Counted from the first letter of the stretch, positions 19,549 through 28,547 are shown. The stretch: DNA of 64,000 bases from a bacterium (GCA_016786595.1 JAEUWB010000060.1:62001-126000), one strand, 5' to 3'. Translations and numbers: made by a program. Notes: generated from the letters alone by a model not told the origin.

Positions 19549-20757
19549 TTACATGCGCGCGATTAGTTCTTCTGCAAACTTGGAGCATGAAACTTCTTTT
19601 GCGCCAGTCATCCCTCGCGCTAAATCGTAAGTCACAACCTTTTCCTTAATTGTTGACTCTAATGCACTATCAATCATTGATCCAACCTTAGTCCAGCCTA
19701 AATAATCAAACATCATTTTGCCCGATAAAATAACTGACCCAGGGTTAACCTTGTCTTGTCCCGCATACTTTGGGGCGGTCCCATGCGTTGCCTCAAACAC
19801 AGCTCCTTCTGCGCCGATGTTTCCACCTGGCGCAATCCCTAAGCCACCAACCATCGCAGCCAGGGCATCCGATAAATAATCGCCATTTAAATTGGTTGTC
19901 GCGATCACCGAGTATTCATCTGGACGGAGTTGCACTTGCTGAAACATGTTATCAGCAATGCGGTCTTTAATAATTAACTTCCCGTTACTGGAACTACTGC
20001 TCAGCTCTTCTTCGAAGATTACTTTTTCTCGAAACTCCTCCTTGGCAAGTTCATAGCCCCACTCCCTAAATGCCCCCTCAGTAAACTTCATGATATTGCC
20101 CTTGTGCACGAGAGTTAGACTGGGAAGTTTGTGCTCGAGAGCGTGCTCAATTGCCATCTTGATCAGCCTTTTTGAGGCAAAACTGGTCATGGGCTTAATG
20201 CCAATTGCACTTTCAGCGCGAACTTTTTTACCCGACAACCTTTCTACTGTTGCTCGTAGTTCTTCGGCTTCTTTAGTACCAGCAGCAAACTCTAACCCAG
20301 CATAAACATCTTCCGTATTTTCACGGAAAATAACCATGTTTACTTTCTGCGGCTCTTTAAAGGGGCTAGGCACACCTGGGTAATAACGCACTGGGCGGAT
20401 ACAGGCATAAAGGTCAAGTGTTTGACGTAAAGCCACATTAATCGACCGCACCCCCTTACCTACTGGTGTTGTTAAGGGACCTTTAATTGCAACGCGATAA
20501 TCTTTAATTGTTTGCAGCGTTTCATCAGGCAACCAGTTTCCAACCTGCTTAAATGCTTTCTCTCCAGCAAGAACTTCCTTCCAAATCACCTTTTTTGTGC
20601 CGTGAAAACATTTTTCAACTGCTGCATCAAACACCATCTGTGATGCTCGCCAAATGTCAGGACCTACTCCATCACCCTCAATAAATGGAATCTCAACGTG
20701 GTCAGGTACATGTAGAGCCCCATTTGCAAGTTTTGTAATTTGATTGGCAGTTTGCAT
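19549..20757 (-). CDS. icd: isocitrate dehydrogenase, NADP-dependent
   Basis: TCA-cycle enzyme oxidising isocitrate to 2-oxoglutarate. The 402-aa product (E. coli Icd is 416) carries IEGDGVGPD near 26-34. The substrate loop RSINVALRQ has Ser105 at the position phosphorylated by AceK in E. coli. It also has [10 protein letters not shown] and, near 335, GTAPKYAG, which together mark the NADP-type homodimer. GGAAA is well placed before the ATG at 20757. No aceK is in the window, so regulation by phosphorylation is only possible, not shown. Confidence 0.96.
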   Translation of the reverse strand: MQTANQITKLANGALHVPDHVEIPFIEGDGVGPDIWRASQMVFDAAVEKCFHGTKKVIWKEVLAGEKAFKQVGNWLPDETLQTIKDYRVAIKGPLTTPVGKGVRSINVALRQTLDLYACIRPVRYYPGVPSPFKEPQKVNMVIFRENTEDVYAGLEFAAGTKEAEELRATVERLSGKKVRAESAIGIKPMTSFASKRLIKMAIEHALEHKLPSLTLVHKGNIMKFTEGAFREWGYELAKEEFREKVIFEEELSSSSSNGKLIIKDRIADNMFQQVQLRPDEYSVIATTNLNGDYLSDALAAMVGGLGIAPGGNIGAEGAVFEATHGTAPKYAGQDKVNPGSVILSGKMMFDYLGWTKVGSMIDSALESTIKEKVVTYDLARGMTGAKEVSCSKFAEELIARM

Positions 20758-20799
20758 TTTAAAAGTTTCCTTTCGGCTGTCTAAAACTCTTGATCTAAT

Positions 20800-22497
20800 T
20801 TAACTCGGTTGTGCAGTTAATTTATCGCAGTTTTCCGGAAAATGCACAGTCAACTCAGGGAATGGAATGTTAATATTCAACTCATTTGCCGCAGTAAGAA
20901 TGTGCTTATTTAGTAGGCGCTTTAGTTGGCTCCACTGACTGGCAACTTGTCCTGAAAAATCCACAATAATTTCAAGATTTAGTGACGAAGCTGCAGCTTC
21001 TGCATACTCAACCTTCAAATCAACAACGTCTTTTGAATATCCATCTTGATTAAGCTTGGCTTTAAGGGCGGCTTTAATTTGCTCGGGGAAATGCGCGGCT
21101 GCATTAGGACGATGTTGATAGTCAATTCCAAAAATTACAGAAATACGAAATCCTTGTGATAAATTTTGTGGACTAAGCCCTAAGTATGCACTTACAGAGT
21201 ATGTTTTAATACTGCCACCGAGTTGTTTGATGCGCACAAACTCAGGACTTTGCATCTCGACTTGGCCATAAACTCCATCAGATAAAATCACCCAGTCTGA
21301 AATATTGCTTGGAAACCACGGGTCATTTGCCGAACACACGCGCGAACGCAATCCTACGATATCAGCAATCGGAAGTTTCAATAGTCCGCCATCAAGGGCA
21401 GGATTTCTTAGGACTGTAAAAATATTAATTGATTCAACTTTCCAAGGGATATCTTTATAAATAACACGCTCGCCCTTGCGCACTGCGCCTAAGTTTAACA
21501 ACAAAAGCATTTGCGCCCACCAGCGCGGAATTGTCTGTTTTGAAGCTAGAAAAATGCCGATAATTAAAAGTAAGCTGATTGTTAAGAGCAGCCAATCTTC
21601 AAAAATAAATAGTGCCGCAAGAAAAATAAAGGTGCCGCCTACTCCAGCTCCGAGTAGCACAAAGAGACTAATTACCCGCTCAACCAGCTCGCCAAAATGT
21701 GAAAAAACTCCGCGTGTCAGTAAAAAGCCCCCAATCCGTTTAACGATAAACCAAAAAAGCAGTCCGCAGAGAAATGCACTGAGAAAGTTTTGCCCCCGGC
21801 TTAAGAAAAATACTCGCAAAAAGTTCTCAACTGATGTCCCAAAAGGAGTTCGTTCACGCACGCGTTGCTGCAATACCCCTTCAGTAAATGAAAGAGCTGC
21901 CTTTGTTTCGGCGATGCGATTTGTCCAGTCCTGACGGAGCTTTTCTAAGCTTGGTCTAAGTGCAGGAGTACTTGTGGCACTGATAATTTGGGCAATATTC
22001 TCACGCGCAGAAAGACTACGTTCCAGCTCAGCACGTAAAGTTTCTGCCTGCGTGCGTAAACTATCCAACTCCCTTACGCGCGAAGTAAGTCGGCGAAATT
22101 CATTTACCACAGGAGATAAAATAGTACTTAATTCCTTAGTTAAATCGAATTTTTCGTCGCCCTTGGTTTGTTGCAATGGACGTGGGTCAACTCCACTTGC
22201 AATCTGATCAAAGCGTAGCTTCAAATCCGACATGCGCTCTTGGAGTTGCGCAAGATTGGTCTGAATGCGAGTTTTATTTTCTGCTGTTTCAGCTCGCTCT
22301 AAATTAATTGACTGGGTCTCAATTTGGCTGTGTAAGACTTGAATTTTTGCATCAAGCTCGAGTAAATTTTGCTCTGCAAAAGAAGGTTCAATTTGTACTG
22401 CAGTGGGCTGGCTATCCTGTGCATCAGCACACCGCGGGAGAACAATTAAACAGGCAAATAAGGCCAGTAAAATCGATATTTTCAGCGTGAGTCGCAT
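20800..22497 (-). CDS. mechanosensitive channel of the MscS family with periplasmic coiled coil
   Basis: A 565-aa protein. A signal peptide (MRLTLKISILLALFACLIV) is followed by about 170 residues of heptad-rich coiled coil, several transmembrane helices between about 220 and 330, and a cytoplasmic MscS beta domain plus C-terminal alpha/beta cage (about 345-555; ADIVGL, YGQVEM, FGIDYQHRP). It gates open under membrane tension to release solutes. I take the ATG at 22497; a TTG at 22500 directly follows the repA stop. Only three bases separate it from repA, so the channel gene is probably transcribed with the replication initiator, an odd pairing. Confidence 0.85.
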   Translation of the reverse strand: MRLTLKISILLALFACLIVLPRCADAQDSQPTAVQIEPSFAEQNLLELDAKIQVLHSQIETQSINLERAETAENKTRIQTNLAQLQERMSDLKLRFDQIASGVDPRPLQQTKGDEKFDLTKELSTILSPVVNEFRRLTSRVRELDSLRTQAETLRAELERSLSARENIAQIISATSTPALRPSLEKLRQDWTNRIAETKAALSFTEGVLQQRVRERTPFGTSVENFLRVFFLSRGQNFLSAFLCGLLFWFIVKRIGGFLLTRGVFSHFGELVERVISLFVLLGAGVGGTFIFLAALFIFEDWLLLTISLLLIIGIFLASKQTIPRWWAQMLLLLNLGAVRKGERVIYKDIPWKVESINIFTVLRNPALDGGLLKLPIADIVGLRSRVCSANDPWFPSNISDWVILSDGVYGQVEMQSPEFVRIKQLGGSIKTYSVSAYLGLSPQNLSQGFRISVIFGIDYQHRPNAAAHFPEQIKAALKAKLNQDGYSKDVVDLKVEYAEAAASSLNLEIIVDFSGQVASQWSQLKRLLNKHILTAANELNINIPFPELTVHFPENCDKLTAQPS

Positions 22498-22500
22498 CAA

Positions 22501-24165
22501 TTAGATTGTTCTTAATTTTTGCTGAGTTTTGCTATAATTTTTAAGATCTACAACCTGAGCACGTCGTGCCAACTCATCATTCAAGCAGCCTTCAATTGCC
22601 GCACTAAAGTGGCTACTATCGAGCACGGCCTTAAGCGAAGACATTTTACGCTCAAGTGTTGCACGGATTTGCATGAGCTCATCTGCAGTAAGCTGCTGTT
22701 TATATTTCTCAACAGTTAAACGCACGTAGTCTTTGTATTGTGCCGAGGGCTGATTTGTTGAGCTGGCTGAACGGAAAATTTGCTGCTCTGGCCTTTGCGG
22801 TTCTGGCCTTCTAGCAGAAGTTCCCAAGTTACGCTGTAAAAAAGTTCTTGGAATCACAAAGCGAAAGGGCTTCTCCACTGCACGGTAAATAAACCCTTGA
22901 GGGCTGCGTGAAATTCTTGGATCTTTATGGGCAATTAAATAATCGACGTATTCAAGAATATTGTAGATTTGCTTGAGTTCATCGCTTGTTTTCCCAAGTA
23001 AAAGCTTTTCCGCTTGAGTTTTTACTAGTCCGCGATCGACCAACATTCCTACGAGCTTGTAGTCAATCTCTGCACGTGAGTGGGAGGACGAGGCGGCTTC
23101 ACGTTGATTAATCTTAGAATGAATCTTAGTTGGCTCTAGCGCTCGAGAGCTTTGTGATTTTAAGCTAAATTGATAACTGTGCCCGGAAGAAGAAAAATCG
23201 CTGTTTGCATCAAGTGCTTTATCGTCTGGAGTAGGGCGTTCCTGCGGGGCCTCTTTTAAGCTTCCCGAAAAAAGCCGAATGTAGTGCTCTCCTGCTTTCT
23301 CAAAATACTCATAATTTTGAATAAAGCCTGATTTTACAAGTTCATTCAGCGCTGGATTAAGCTGTTGCTTAATCGATGAAGCGTAGCGATATGTGCGCGA
23401 TAGCCCAACCTTTTCAAAGGCAAACTGTAAAAGCGGTTTTTCGAGCACTGAGCGGTAATAGAAATGCTTGTCTAAATAACGATAAAGCCTGCGACTTACG
23501 GCACTATCCAGTTGAAAATAGAGATCTAGATCGAGCTTCTTGATGTAACCAGATTTAAACGAATCAAAGATTACTTCGCTCCAAATAAAAAAGCTTTTTT
23601 GCCCTTCAGTCGCGTGATTTTTGCTACTTGAGCGCGAATCATTAATCTCGTAGGCATCGATAATTCCAAAGTTACAAGTCTGAAATGCTTTGCTGCTATT
23701 ATCAAAAAAAGCGTTTGATGCTTTGATTCTCACACCGCTTAGGCGATCAAGGCTCTTTGTCAGCCTTTGGTAGCTTCGACCTTCGGTTGTCCACTGTAGG
23801 GCCTTTAATAGCTCATAGCGGCTAAAGTATACTTTCCTGTCGCTAAACCCATGGGCCATCGTTAATTGGATTAATCCCAAAACTACGTCATCATCTGTTG
23901 CTGTAGGGAGCCCAAATTTATCAGCAGCTGTTACAACCCACTCGCGCTCAACAACATCCCCAGTTTTCAGTCGTACAGAATCTTTAAATTCCAGTGTCTT
24001 AATCGTTGGATTTGTTCGCGTGGAAAGCACCGTGAGTGGAAACTCTGCAAGGTTCATCTCGTCTCGAGAAAAACCAAGGGGAATAACTTTTCTTTTCAAC
24101 TGCTCGTGGTTAAAACTTTCAGGAGCGATTGAACTAAAAGCAAGTGGTAACGCAGTTGATGCCAT
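22501..24165 (-). CDS. repA: replication initiator protein A (RPA family)
   Basis: The N-terminal 250 residues match the RPA family of plasmid and chromid initiators (Pfam RPA): PLTVLSTRTNPT near 45, EREWVVTAADKFGLPTATD near 75, LLKALQWTTEGRSYQRL near 125, then FFIWSEVIFDSFKSGY near 190 and LDSAVSRRLYRYLDKHFYY near 217. A second winged-helix-like region follows, then a low-conservation tail to 554 aa. Such proteins bind iterated sites and open the origin. It is transcribed away from a repeat-rich intergenic region, with parA and parB on the other side, the layout of a Rep-driven origin. Confidence 0.85.
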   Translation of the reverse strand: MASTALPLAFSSIAPESFNHEQLKRKVIPLGFSRDEMNLAEFPLTVLSTRTNPTIKTLEFKDSVRLKTGDVVEREWVVTAADKFGLPTATDDDVVLGLIQLTMAHGFSDRKVYFSRYELLKALQWTTEGRSYQRLTKSLDRLSGVRIKASNAFFDNSSKAFQTCNFGIIDAYEINDSRSSSKNHATEGQKSFFIWSEVIFDSFKSGYIKKLDLDLYFQLDSAVSRRLYRYLDKHFYYRSVLEKPLLQFAFEKVGLSRTYRYASSIKQQLNPALNELVKSGFIQNYEYFEKAGEHYIRLFSGSLKEAPQERPTPDDKALDANSDFSSSGHSYQFSLKSQSSRALEPTKIHSKINQREAASSSHSRAEIDYKLVGMLVDRGLVKTQAEKLLLGKTSDELKQIYNILEYVDYLIAHKDPRISRSPQGFIYRAVEKPFRFVIPRTFLQRNLGTSARRPEPQRPEQQIFRSASSTNQPSAQYKDYVRLTVEKYKQQLTADELMQIRATLERKMSSLKAVLDSSHFSAAIEGCLNDELARRAQVVDLKNYSKTQQKLRTI

Positions 24166-24217
24166 GTAAAAATTTACGCACTAAATCAGATTTAATAACA
24201 AAATAATTAACTTTACT

Positions 24218-24270
24218 TAAAACTACTTTAAGTTGTTTGTGATTGTAGTTATATGTACTAAGTAGTTTTA
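24218..24270. promoter_or_regulatory. inverted repeats and GTAC cluster upstream of repA
   Basis: TAAAACTACTT (24218-24228) is repeated inverted as AAGTAGTTTTA (24260-24270), a perfect 11-bp pair. A tighter pair, ACTTAAA (24215-24221) and TTTAAGT (24227-24233), sits inside it. GTAC recurs at 24255, 24277, 24293, 24297 and 24304. About 50 bp before the repA start, this could be an autoregulatory operator or the initiator's own binding array. Confidence 0.45.
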
Positions 24271-24543
24271 ACAACAGTACTTTTTTATCTTAGTACGTAC
24301 ACAGTACAGACTAAATAAAGAGAGGTTTTACCGATAGTTAACATATAAAAAATTATTTCAAGGCACGATATTTTTTATTTGAGTGCACGATTGAGCTTAA
24401 CTCAAAGCACAATAGAATTTCATATATTTATTTTGATACACGCTAGAGTAGGCTTGATTTCACGCTATTTGGGGGCTCATTGCACGTGTGGAGTAAGAGT
24501 CATTTCACTTGTGTGCGGGAATTTTCTTATTTCGAATCTCGAT

Positions 24544-24593
24544 AGCTCTGCTGATAGAAGCTAAGCAGTTGCTACTAGGCAGAGCTTAACTGC
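24544..24593. repeat. nested inverted repeats in origin region
   Basis: AGCTCTGC (24544-24551) pairs with GCAGAGCT (24579-24586), and GCAGTT (24565-24570) pairs with AACTGC (24588-24593). The two hairpins are mutually exclusive. This may be part of an origin structure. Confidence 0.35.
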
Positions 24594-24910
24594 CCAAGTA
24601 AGCGGCTTATTTGAATACTCGATAGTTTCTCCTAAGGGCCATTTTTAAGGGAATTTATTTCAAATCACTATATTGAACTAATTCTACTTGAAAAATTGCC
24701 GTAATAACCTGAATTTATTATATATTATTAAGTAAATAATACTATCTCTTAGGCAGAAAATCGTTAAGAAATCGACAATTTTATTAACTCACATCACGTG
24801 TACTGAGGTAAGTAAAAGTTCTTACCCCAAAGATAGCTTTCGCTTACAAGTCTGTGCTAGAGAGGGAATTCGTAATAACTTCTCACTCTCTCATGCTGGA
24901 GGGCAAATCT

Positions 24911-25693
24911 GTGGCCGTTACGTTTTCAGTGGTAAATCAAAAAGGTGGAGTTGGTAAAACTACCACCTCGGCAAATCTTGCAGCTGGTCTTTCAGAGCAC
25001 GGAAAAAGGGTTTTGTTGATTGACCTCGATGCGCAAGCAAACTTGTCAGCGCACTTTGGACTGCGTCCTGATGACGAGGAAAACGAAGAATCGCTTACGA
25101 TGTATGAAGTGCTACGCTACGGGAAAAGCTTAAAAGACGTAGTTCAAAATATTCGCAAAAATTTAGACCTTGCTCCTGCAAGCTTATTACTTAGTGCGGC
25201 AGACCTTGAGCTTGGCGGGGTGATTGGAAGAGAGCTTTTACTAAGAAAGGCCCTGGAAACAGTGCAAAAAGATTATGATTTTATCATTATCGATTGCCCA
25301 CCTTCACTTGGGCTTTTAGCCTTAAATGGCCTTGTGGCCTGTGAACGTGTGATCGTTCCTGTGCAAAGCGAATATCTGGCGTTACACGGCGTGCGGCAGC
25401 TTCTAGATACGATTGATCAAGTCAGAAGCGCCTATAACCCAAAACTAAAAGTCGGCGGAGTGCTACTTTGCTTACATGATGCAAGGTTGCGTTTAGCTAG
25501 AAGTGTTGCTGATACAATCAGGGAATACTTTGGCGACCTTGTCTTTGAAACTGTCATTCGCACAAACGTAGCACTAGCCGAAGCTCCAGCTCAGGGGAGC
25601 TCGATTTTTGAATACGACGCCAAATCAATTGGTGCAGAAGACTATAAACAACTTGCCGAGGAGGTAATTTCGCGTGTCACGAAAGAAGCTTAA
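24911..25693 (+). CDS. parA: ParA chromosome/plasmid partition ATPase
   Basis: Walker-type partition ATPase that moves ParB-bound parS DNA. From my chosen start the product is 260 aa, with the deviant Walker A KGGVGKTT at 11-18, LIDLDAQAN near 34 and IIIDCPPSLG near 120. Earlier in-frame starts (GTG 24854, ATG 24893) lack ribosome-binding sites. The GTG at 24911 has GGAGGG seven bases upstream, and starting there puts the Walker motif at the usual position. There is no N-terminal helix-turn-helix, so this is the chromosomal or type Ib form. It overlaps parB by 20 bp. Confidence 0.93.
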   Translation: MAVTFSVVNQKGGVGKTTTSANLAAGLSEHGKRVLLIDLDAQANLSAHFGLRPDDEENEESLTMYEVLRYGKSLKDVVQNIRKNLDLAPASLLLSAADLELGGVIGRELLLRKALETVQKDYDFIIIDCPPSLGLLALNGLVACERVIVPVQSEYLALHGVRQLLDTIDQVRSAYNPKLKVGGVLLCLHDARLRLARSVADTIREYFGDLVFETVIRTNVALAEAPAQGSSIFEYDAKSIGAEDYKQLAEEVISRVTKEA

Positions 25694-26585
25694 ATTACAA
25701 AATAATCCCCTACTAAGCGGCCCAAGTCTTGCTGGGCGAAACAAATTTGGCAGCCCTTACCGTGAAATTTTACTTTCTGAAATTGATGTTGACCCGAATC
25801 AGCCGCGGCGGGTGTTTGAAACGGAAGGTCTTTCAGAGCTTGCTGCTTCGATCAAAGAATATGGAGTTTTATGTCCCCTACTTGTCCGCGCACTTGATGG
25901 CGGGAGTTTTCGCTTAATTGCCGGCGAGAGGCGTTTTCGGGCAGCTAAGCTTGCTGGACTTAAGTCAGTACCCGTGATTGTTGATAGTGCAGATGATGAC
26001 GAGGCGATTCTGCCAAAGCAGCTTGTGGAGAATCTTCAACGTAAAGACTTAACCCCACTTGAACGCGCCCAAGCATTTGGAGAATTAAGTGAAAGCTTAG
26101 GACTTAGCGTTAGAGATTTAGCGAAGAAGCTTGGAGTTTCTAAGTCTCTGGTGCAGCGTTCACTTGATGTATTAAGTTTGCCAGATGACCTAAAAAAAGC
26201 CCTCTTAGACGGCTATCCAGAATCAAAAGTGCTGTTACTAGCTACTGTTAAAGATAAAGACAAAAGAAAGCAGCTCCTTAAGGGTATAGACTCGATGAGC
26301 CGCTCTGAGCTTGAAGTAGAAGTTGGAGGGAAAAAGAAAGCTAAGGTAGGCAAACTGTCCCACCGTGGGACAATTTCAACTGGAGAGACCTATCGACTTT
26401 CTCCGGCGGATGAAAGACTGCAGCAAGAGTTTCAGCGCGCGCTTGGCACGAAGGTAGTCTTACAGAGAAAGCCTGGAGACATTCACGGGAAAATTGTAAT
26501 TGAGTTTTATTCTGAGGATGACTTATCAGAGCTCTTCCGTCGTTTAGTTTTTATGGGCGATGATAATCAAGCTCCTCTAAATTAA
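25674..26585 (+). CDS. parB: ParB partition protein (parS-binding CTPase)
   Basis: 303 aa with the Noc/ParB N-terminal domain. The CTP-binding GERRFRAAKLAG is at 84-95, the ENLQRKDLTPLE box at 119-130, and a KorB-type helix-turn-helix at about 145-165 (LGVSKSLVQRSLDVL). The C-terminal dimerisation region runs from about 245 on. ParB loads at parS and spreads as a clamp. The start is GTG with GAGGAGG nine bases upstream, inside the end of parA. A candidate parS is embedded in its own coding sequence (codons near 228-233) and another lies just past the stop. Confidence 0.94.
   Translation: MSRKKLKLQNNPLLSGPSLAGRNKFGSPYREILLSEIDVDPNQPRRVFETEGLSELAASIKEYGVLCPLLVRALDGGSFRLIAGERRFRAAKLAGLKSVPVIVDSADDDEAILPKQLVENLQRKDLTPLERAQAFGELSESLGLSVRDLAKKLGVSKSLVQRSLDVLSLPDDLKKALLDGYPESKVLLLATVKDKDKRKQLLKGIDSMSRSELEVEVGGKKKAKVGKLSHRGTISTGETYRLSPADERLQQEFQRALGTKVVLQRKPGDIHGKIVIEFYSEDDLSELFRRLVFMGDDNQAPLN
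26356..26372. promoter_or_regulatory. parS: candidate parS site 1, inside parB
   Basis: TGTCCCACCGTGGGACA is a 17-bp palindrome with an unpaired central base. It resembles the canonical ParB site TGTTTCACGTGAAACA, with matching TGT..CAC..GTG..ACA ends but an extra central base pair. It recurs exactly 246 bp downstream. Location in the partition operon supports the call. Confidence 0.7.
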
Positions 26586-26617
26586 TCGATGGCGAATTAA
26601 TTTGTAAGTGCTCTCTC

Positions 26618-26634
26618 TGTCCCACCGTGGGACA
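26618..26634. promoter_or_regulatory. parS: candidate parS site 2, after parB
   Basis: Second exact copy of TGTCCCACCGTGGGACA, here extended by one more matching pair on each side (26617-26635). It is non-coding, 33 bp after the parB stop and upstream of the polyprenyl synthase gene. Identity of a non-coding copy with the coding one argues that the sequence is selected as a protein site. Confidence 0.72.
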
Positions 26635-26679
26635 GCTTTTAAGAGACAATTTTAAACTCCTTAAGTCACTAGATAAGGC

Positions 26680-27498
26680 ATGGATACTAGCAAAAAAATC
26701 GAATCAATTCATGGACTTATTGGTGATAAACTAGCCTCAACACTTTCCCCATATCGAGAGCTATACCACAAGGAAGCGCACTCAGTTTTACCTCCAGGGA
26801 AGCTAATTCGCCCTACCCTACTTTGTCTTTTTGGTGAGGCTTTTGGGCTTACATTTGAAGAGCTAGTGCACCCTGCAATTGCAGTAGAACTAATCCATGT
26901 AAGCTCTCTTATTCATGATGATTTACCCGACCTTGATAATTCACCTACGAGACGTGGTAAGCCTTCGAGTCATGTTGCTTTTGGTAGCGCCAGTGCACTT
27001 TTGACTGGAGACGCGCTGGTTGCGCGGGCAATTCACTTACTTGTTGCTGGGTCTTACAATGATGCTGCTAAGACGTTACTTACTCGTGAAATGACAAAAG
27101 CCTATGAGCTACTCTGTGTTGGGCAGCTTCAAGACTTAGAACTTACAAAATTGGGTAAAAATGAACCTACTCGTGAAATGAGAGAAGTCTGTTATCGAAA
27201 TAAGACTGGGGCTCTTTTTTCTTTTTCTCTTTTAGCGCCTACGATAATTGCATTTTCAAAGGGCATGAATTGTAGGCAATTATTTGAAATAATTGATGAT
27301 TTAGGAATTTCCTTAGGGCTTCTTTTTCAAATCAAAGACGATTTAGATGACGTAGATGGAAGTGATTTTGAAGCGGCAAAAGAATGGGAGAAGGTTGTAG
27401 AGAACAAGATCGAAAAATCTTTTGTCGAGATTTCTACAAAGCTAAATTTAAATCTTAATTTTTTTCAGCAGTACTATCAGCAGATTTTCAAACTGTAA
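26680..27498 (+). CDS. short polyprenyl diphosphate synthase (farnesyl/geranylgeranyl type)
   Basis: A trans-prenyltransferase that condenses isopentenyl diphosphate onto allylic diphosphates. The first aspartate-rich motif is HDDLPDLD (79-86), then RRGKP (91-95). The second is KDDLDD (219-224). The KLIRP motif (41-45) is also present. At 272 aa it is shorter than IspA (299): the conserved region after the second motif is replaced by an unrelated lysine-rich tail. The enzyme may still work, since both metal sites are present, but the C-terminus looks eroded or replaced beside the integron boundary. It is in line with parAB. Confidence 0.8.
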   Translation: MDTSKKIESIHGLIGDKLASTLSPYRELYHKEAHSVLPPGKLIRPTLLCLFGEAFGLTFEELVHPAIAVELIHVSSLIHDDLPDLDNSPTRRGKPSSHVAFGSASALLTGDALVARAIHLLVAGSYNDAAKTLLTREMTKAYELLCVGQLQDLELTKLGKNEPTREMREVCYRNKTGALFSFSLLAPTIIAFSKGMNCRQLFEIIDDLGISLGLLFQIKDDLDDVDGSDFEAAKEWEKVVENKIEKSFVEISTKLNLNLNFFQQYYQQIFKL

Positions 27499-27551
27499 TT
27501 TTTCAGAGCGTATCTATGCGCGCTAAATTTTAAGCTACATGTAGTTTGAAC

Positions 27552-28547
27552 TTATACTACTTTGTGCATCAATGAAATCGAATCGAGCGGGCTTTTTGTC
27601 CCGATTCCTTTTTCCAGAGTTACATGAGTGTAAATCATCGTAGTTTTAAGATCATTGTGACCAAGTAGAACTTGAAGTGTTCGTATATCAGTGCCCGACT
27701 CGAGCAGGTGTGTAGCAAAAGAGTGTCTGAAAGTATGGCAGCCAACTTTTTTGTTTAAGCCGATCGTTTTGATAGCTTTTGCAAGGGAATTTTGCATAAT
27801 CGAGGGGTAGATATGCCAGCGACTTTCCTGTTTCGAGCGCGGGTCGATTGATCTTTTGGATGATGGAAAAACAAATTGCCATTTCCATTCACTACAAGCA
27901 CTGGGGTATTTTTTACTTAAAGCATAAGGAAGAATTGTTTTGCCAAATCCTTGAGAAATGTCATGATCATGAATTGCTTTTGATTTTTCCAACTGTTTTT
28001 CTAGAGGCATTTTTAGGAAAAGCGGAAAGGGGACAACTCGATCTTTATTTCCCTTAGCGTCGCGGACCAAAATCATATTTCTTTCAAAATCTAAATCTTT
28101 TACACGCAGTTTAAGAGCTTCAGTGAGGCGCATACCAGTGCCATAGAGCAGGCATGCAATTAAGTAATGAACCCCGTGAAGTTGCTCTAGGATCAATTTA
28201 ACTTCTCGTTTACTTAGCACGACAGGGATGTGTTTTTGTTGTTTAGCCCAGTAGATGCCAGTGAAATTGCCGATTTCTAACTTTAGAACTTCACGATAAA
28301 GAAAAACCAATGAATTTAGAGCTTGATTTTGTGTGGCAGCAGCTACGTGCTTGTTAACTGCGAGATAGGAGAGAAACTGCACAATTGCATTTGTCCCAAG
28401 ATTTTTGGGATGTTGCTTGCGATGAAATAGAATAAACCGTTTTGCCCAGTTGATATAGGCCTTTTCAGTCGCAAGGCTCATATGATTTAAGCGCATTACC
28501 ATGCGCATTTGATCAAGTAGTTTTGGCTTTAAATTTTCTTGTTGCAT
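27552..28547 (-). CDS. intI: integron integrase IntI (tyrosine recombinase)
   Basis: 331-aa site-specific recombinase that inserts and excises cassettes at attI and attC. The catalytic residues are Arg140 (GTGMRLTEAL), Lys in the 165-168 region, HTFRH with His271 and Arg274, His297 and nucleophile Tyr306 (TTMIYTHV). The IntI-specific insertion that grips extrahelical bases of folded attC is present at about 206-235 (LPYALSKKYPSA, WKWQFVFPSS), which separates it from XerC/XerD. AGGAG lies eight bases before the ATG at 28547, so I prefer that to the GTG three codons upstream. It appears intact. Confidence 0.96.
   Translation of the reverse strand: MQQENLKPKLLDQMRMVMRLNHMSLATEKAYINWAKRFILFHRKQHPKNLGTNAIVQFLSYLAVNKHVAAATQNQALNSLVFLYREVLKLEIGNFTGIYWAKQQKHIPVVLSKREVKLILEQLHGVHYLIACLLYGTGMRLTEALKLRVKDLDFERNMILVRDAKGNKDRVVPFPLFLKMPLEKQLEKSKAIHDHDISQGFGKTILPYALSKKYPSACSEWKWQFVFPSSKRSIDPRSKQESRWHIYPSIMQNSLAKAIKTIGLNKKVGCHTFRHSFATHLLESGTDIRTLQVLLGHNDLKTTMIYTHVTLEKGIGTKSPLDSISLMHKVV

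Larger units (their letters stand above)
24166..24910. other. candidate replication origin between repA and parA
   Basis: No convincing gene lies in these 745 bases; the 61-residue frame at 24379-24564 has no family features. The repA-proximal part has nested inverted repeats and five GTAC tetramers within 24255-24307. The middle has a nested palindrome (24544-24593). The parA-proximal part (about 24650-24760) is a long AT-rich stretch suitable for strand opening. I see no good DnaA box (TTATCCACA). Origin function is inferred from position between a Rep gene and parAB. Confidence 0.6.

Noticed and set aside
24379-24564. 61-residue frame in the origin region
   Set aside because: No family features, no ribosome-binding site, and it overlaps structured repeats.
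24166-24910. DnaA boxes in the origin candidate
   Set aside because: No sequence close to TTATCCACA was found on either strand by eye.
27535-27544. CTACATGTAG palindrome beside the integrase gene end
   Set aside because: A 10-bp palindrome is short enough to arise by chance; no second copy was seen.
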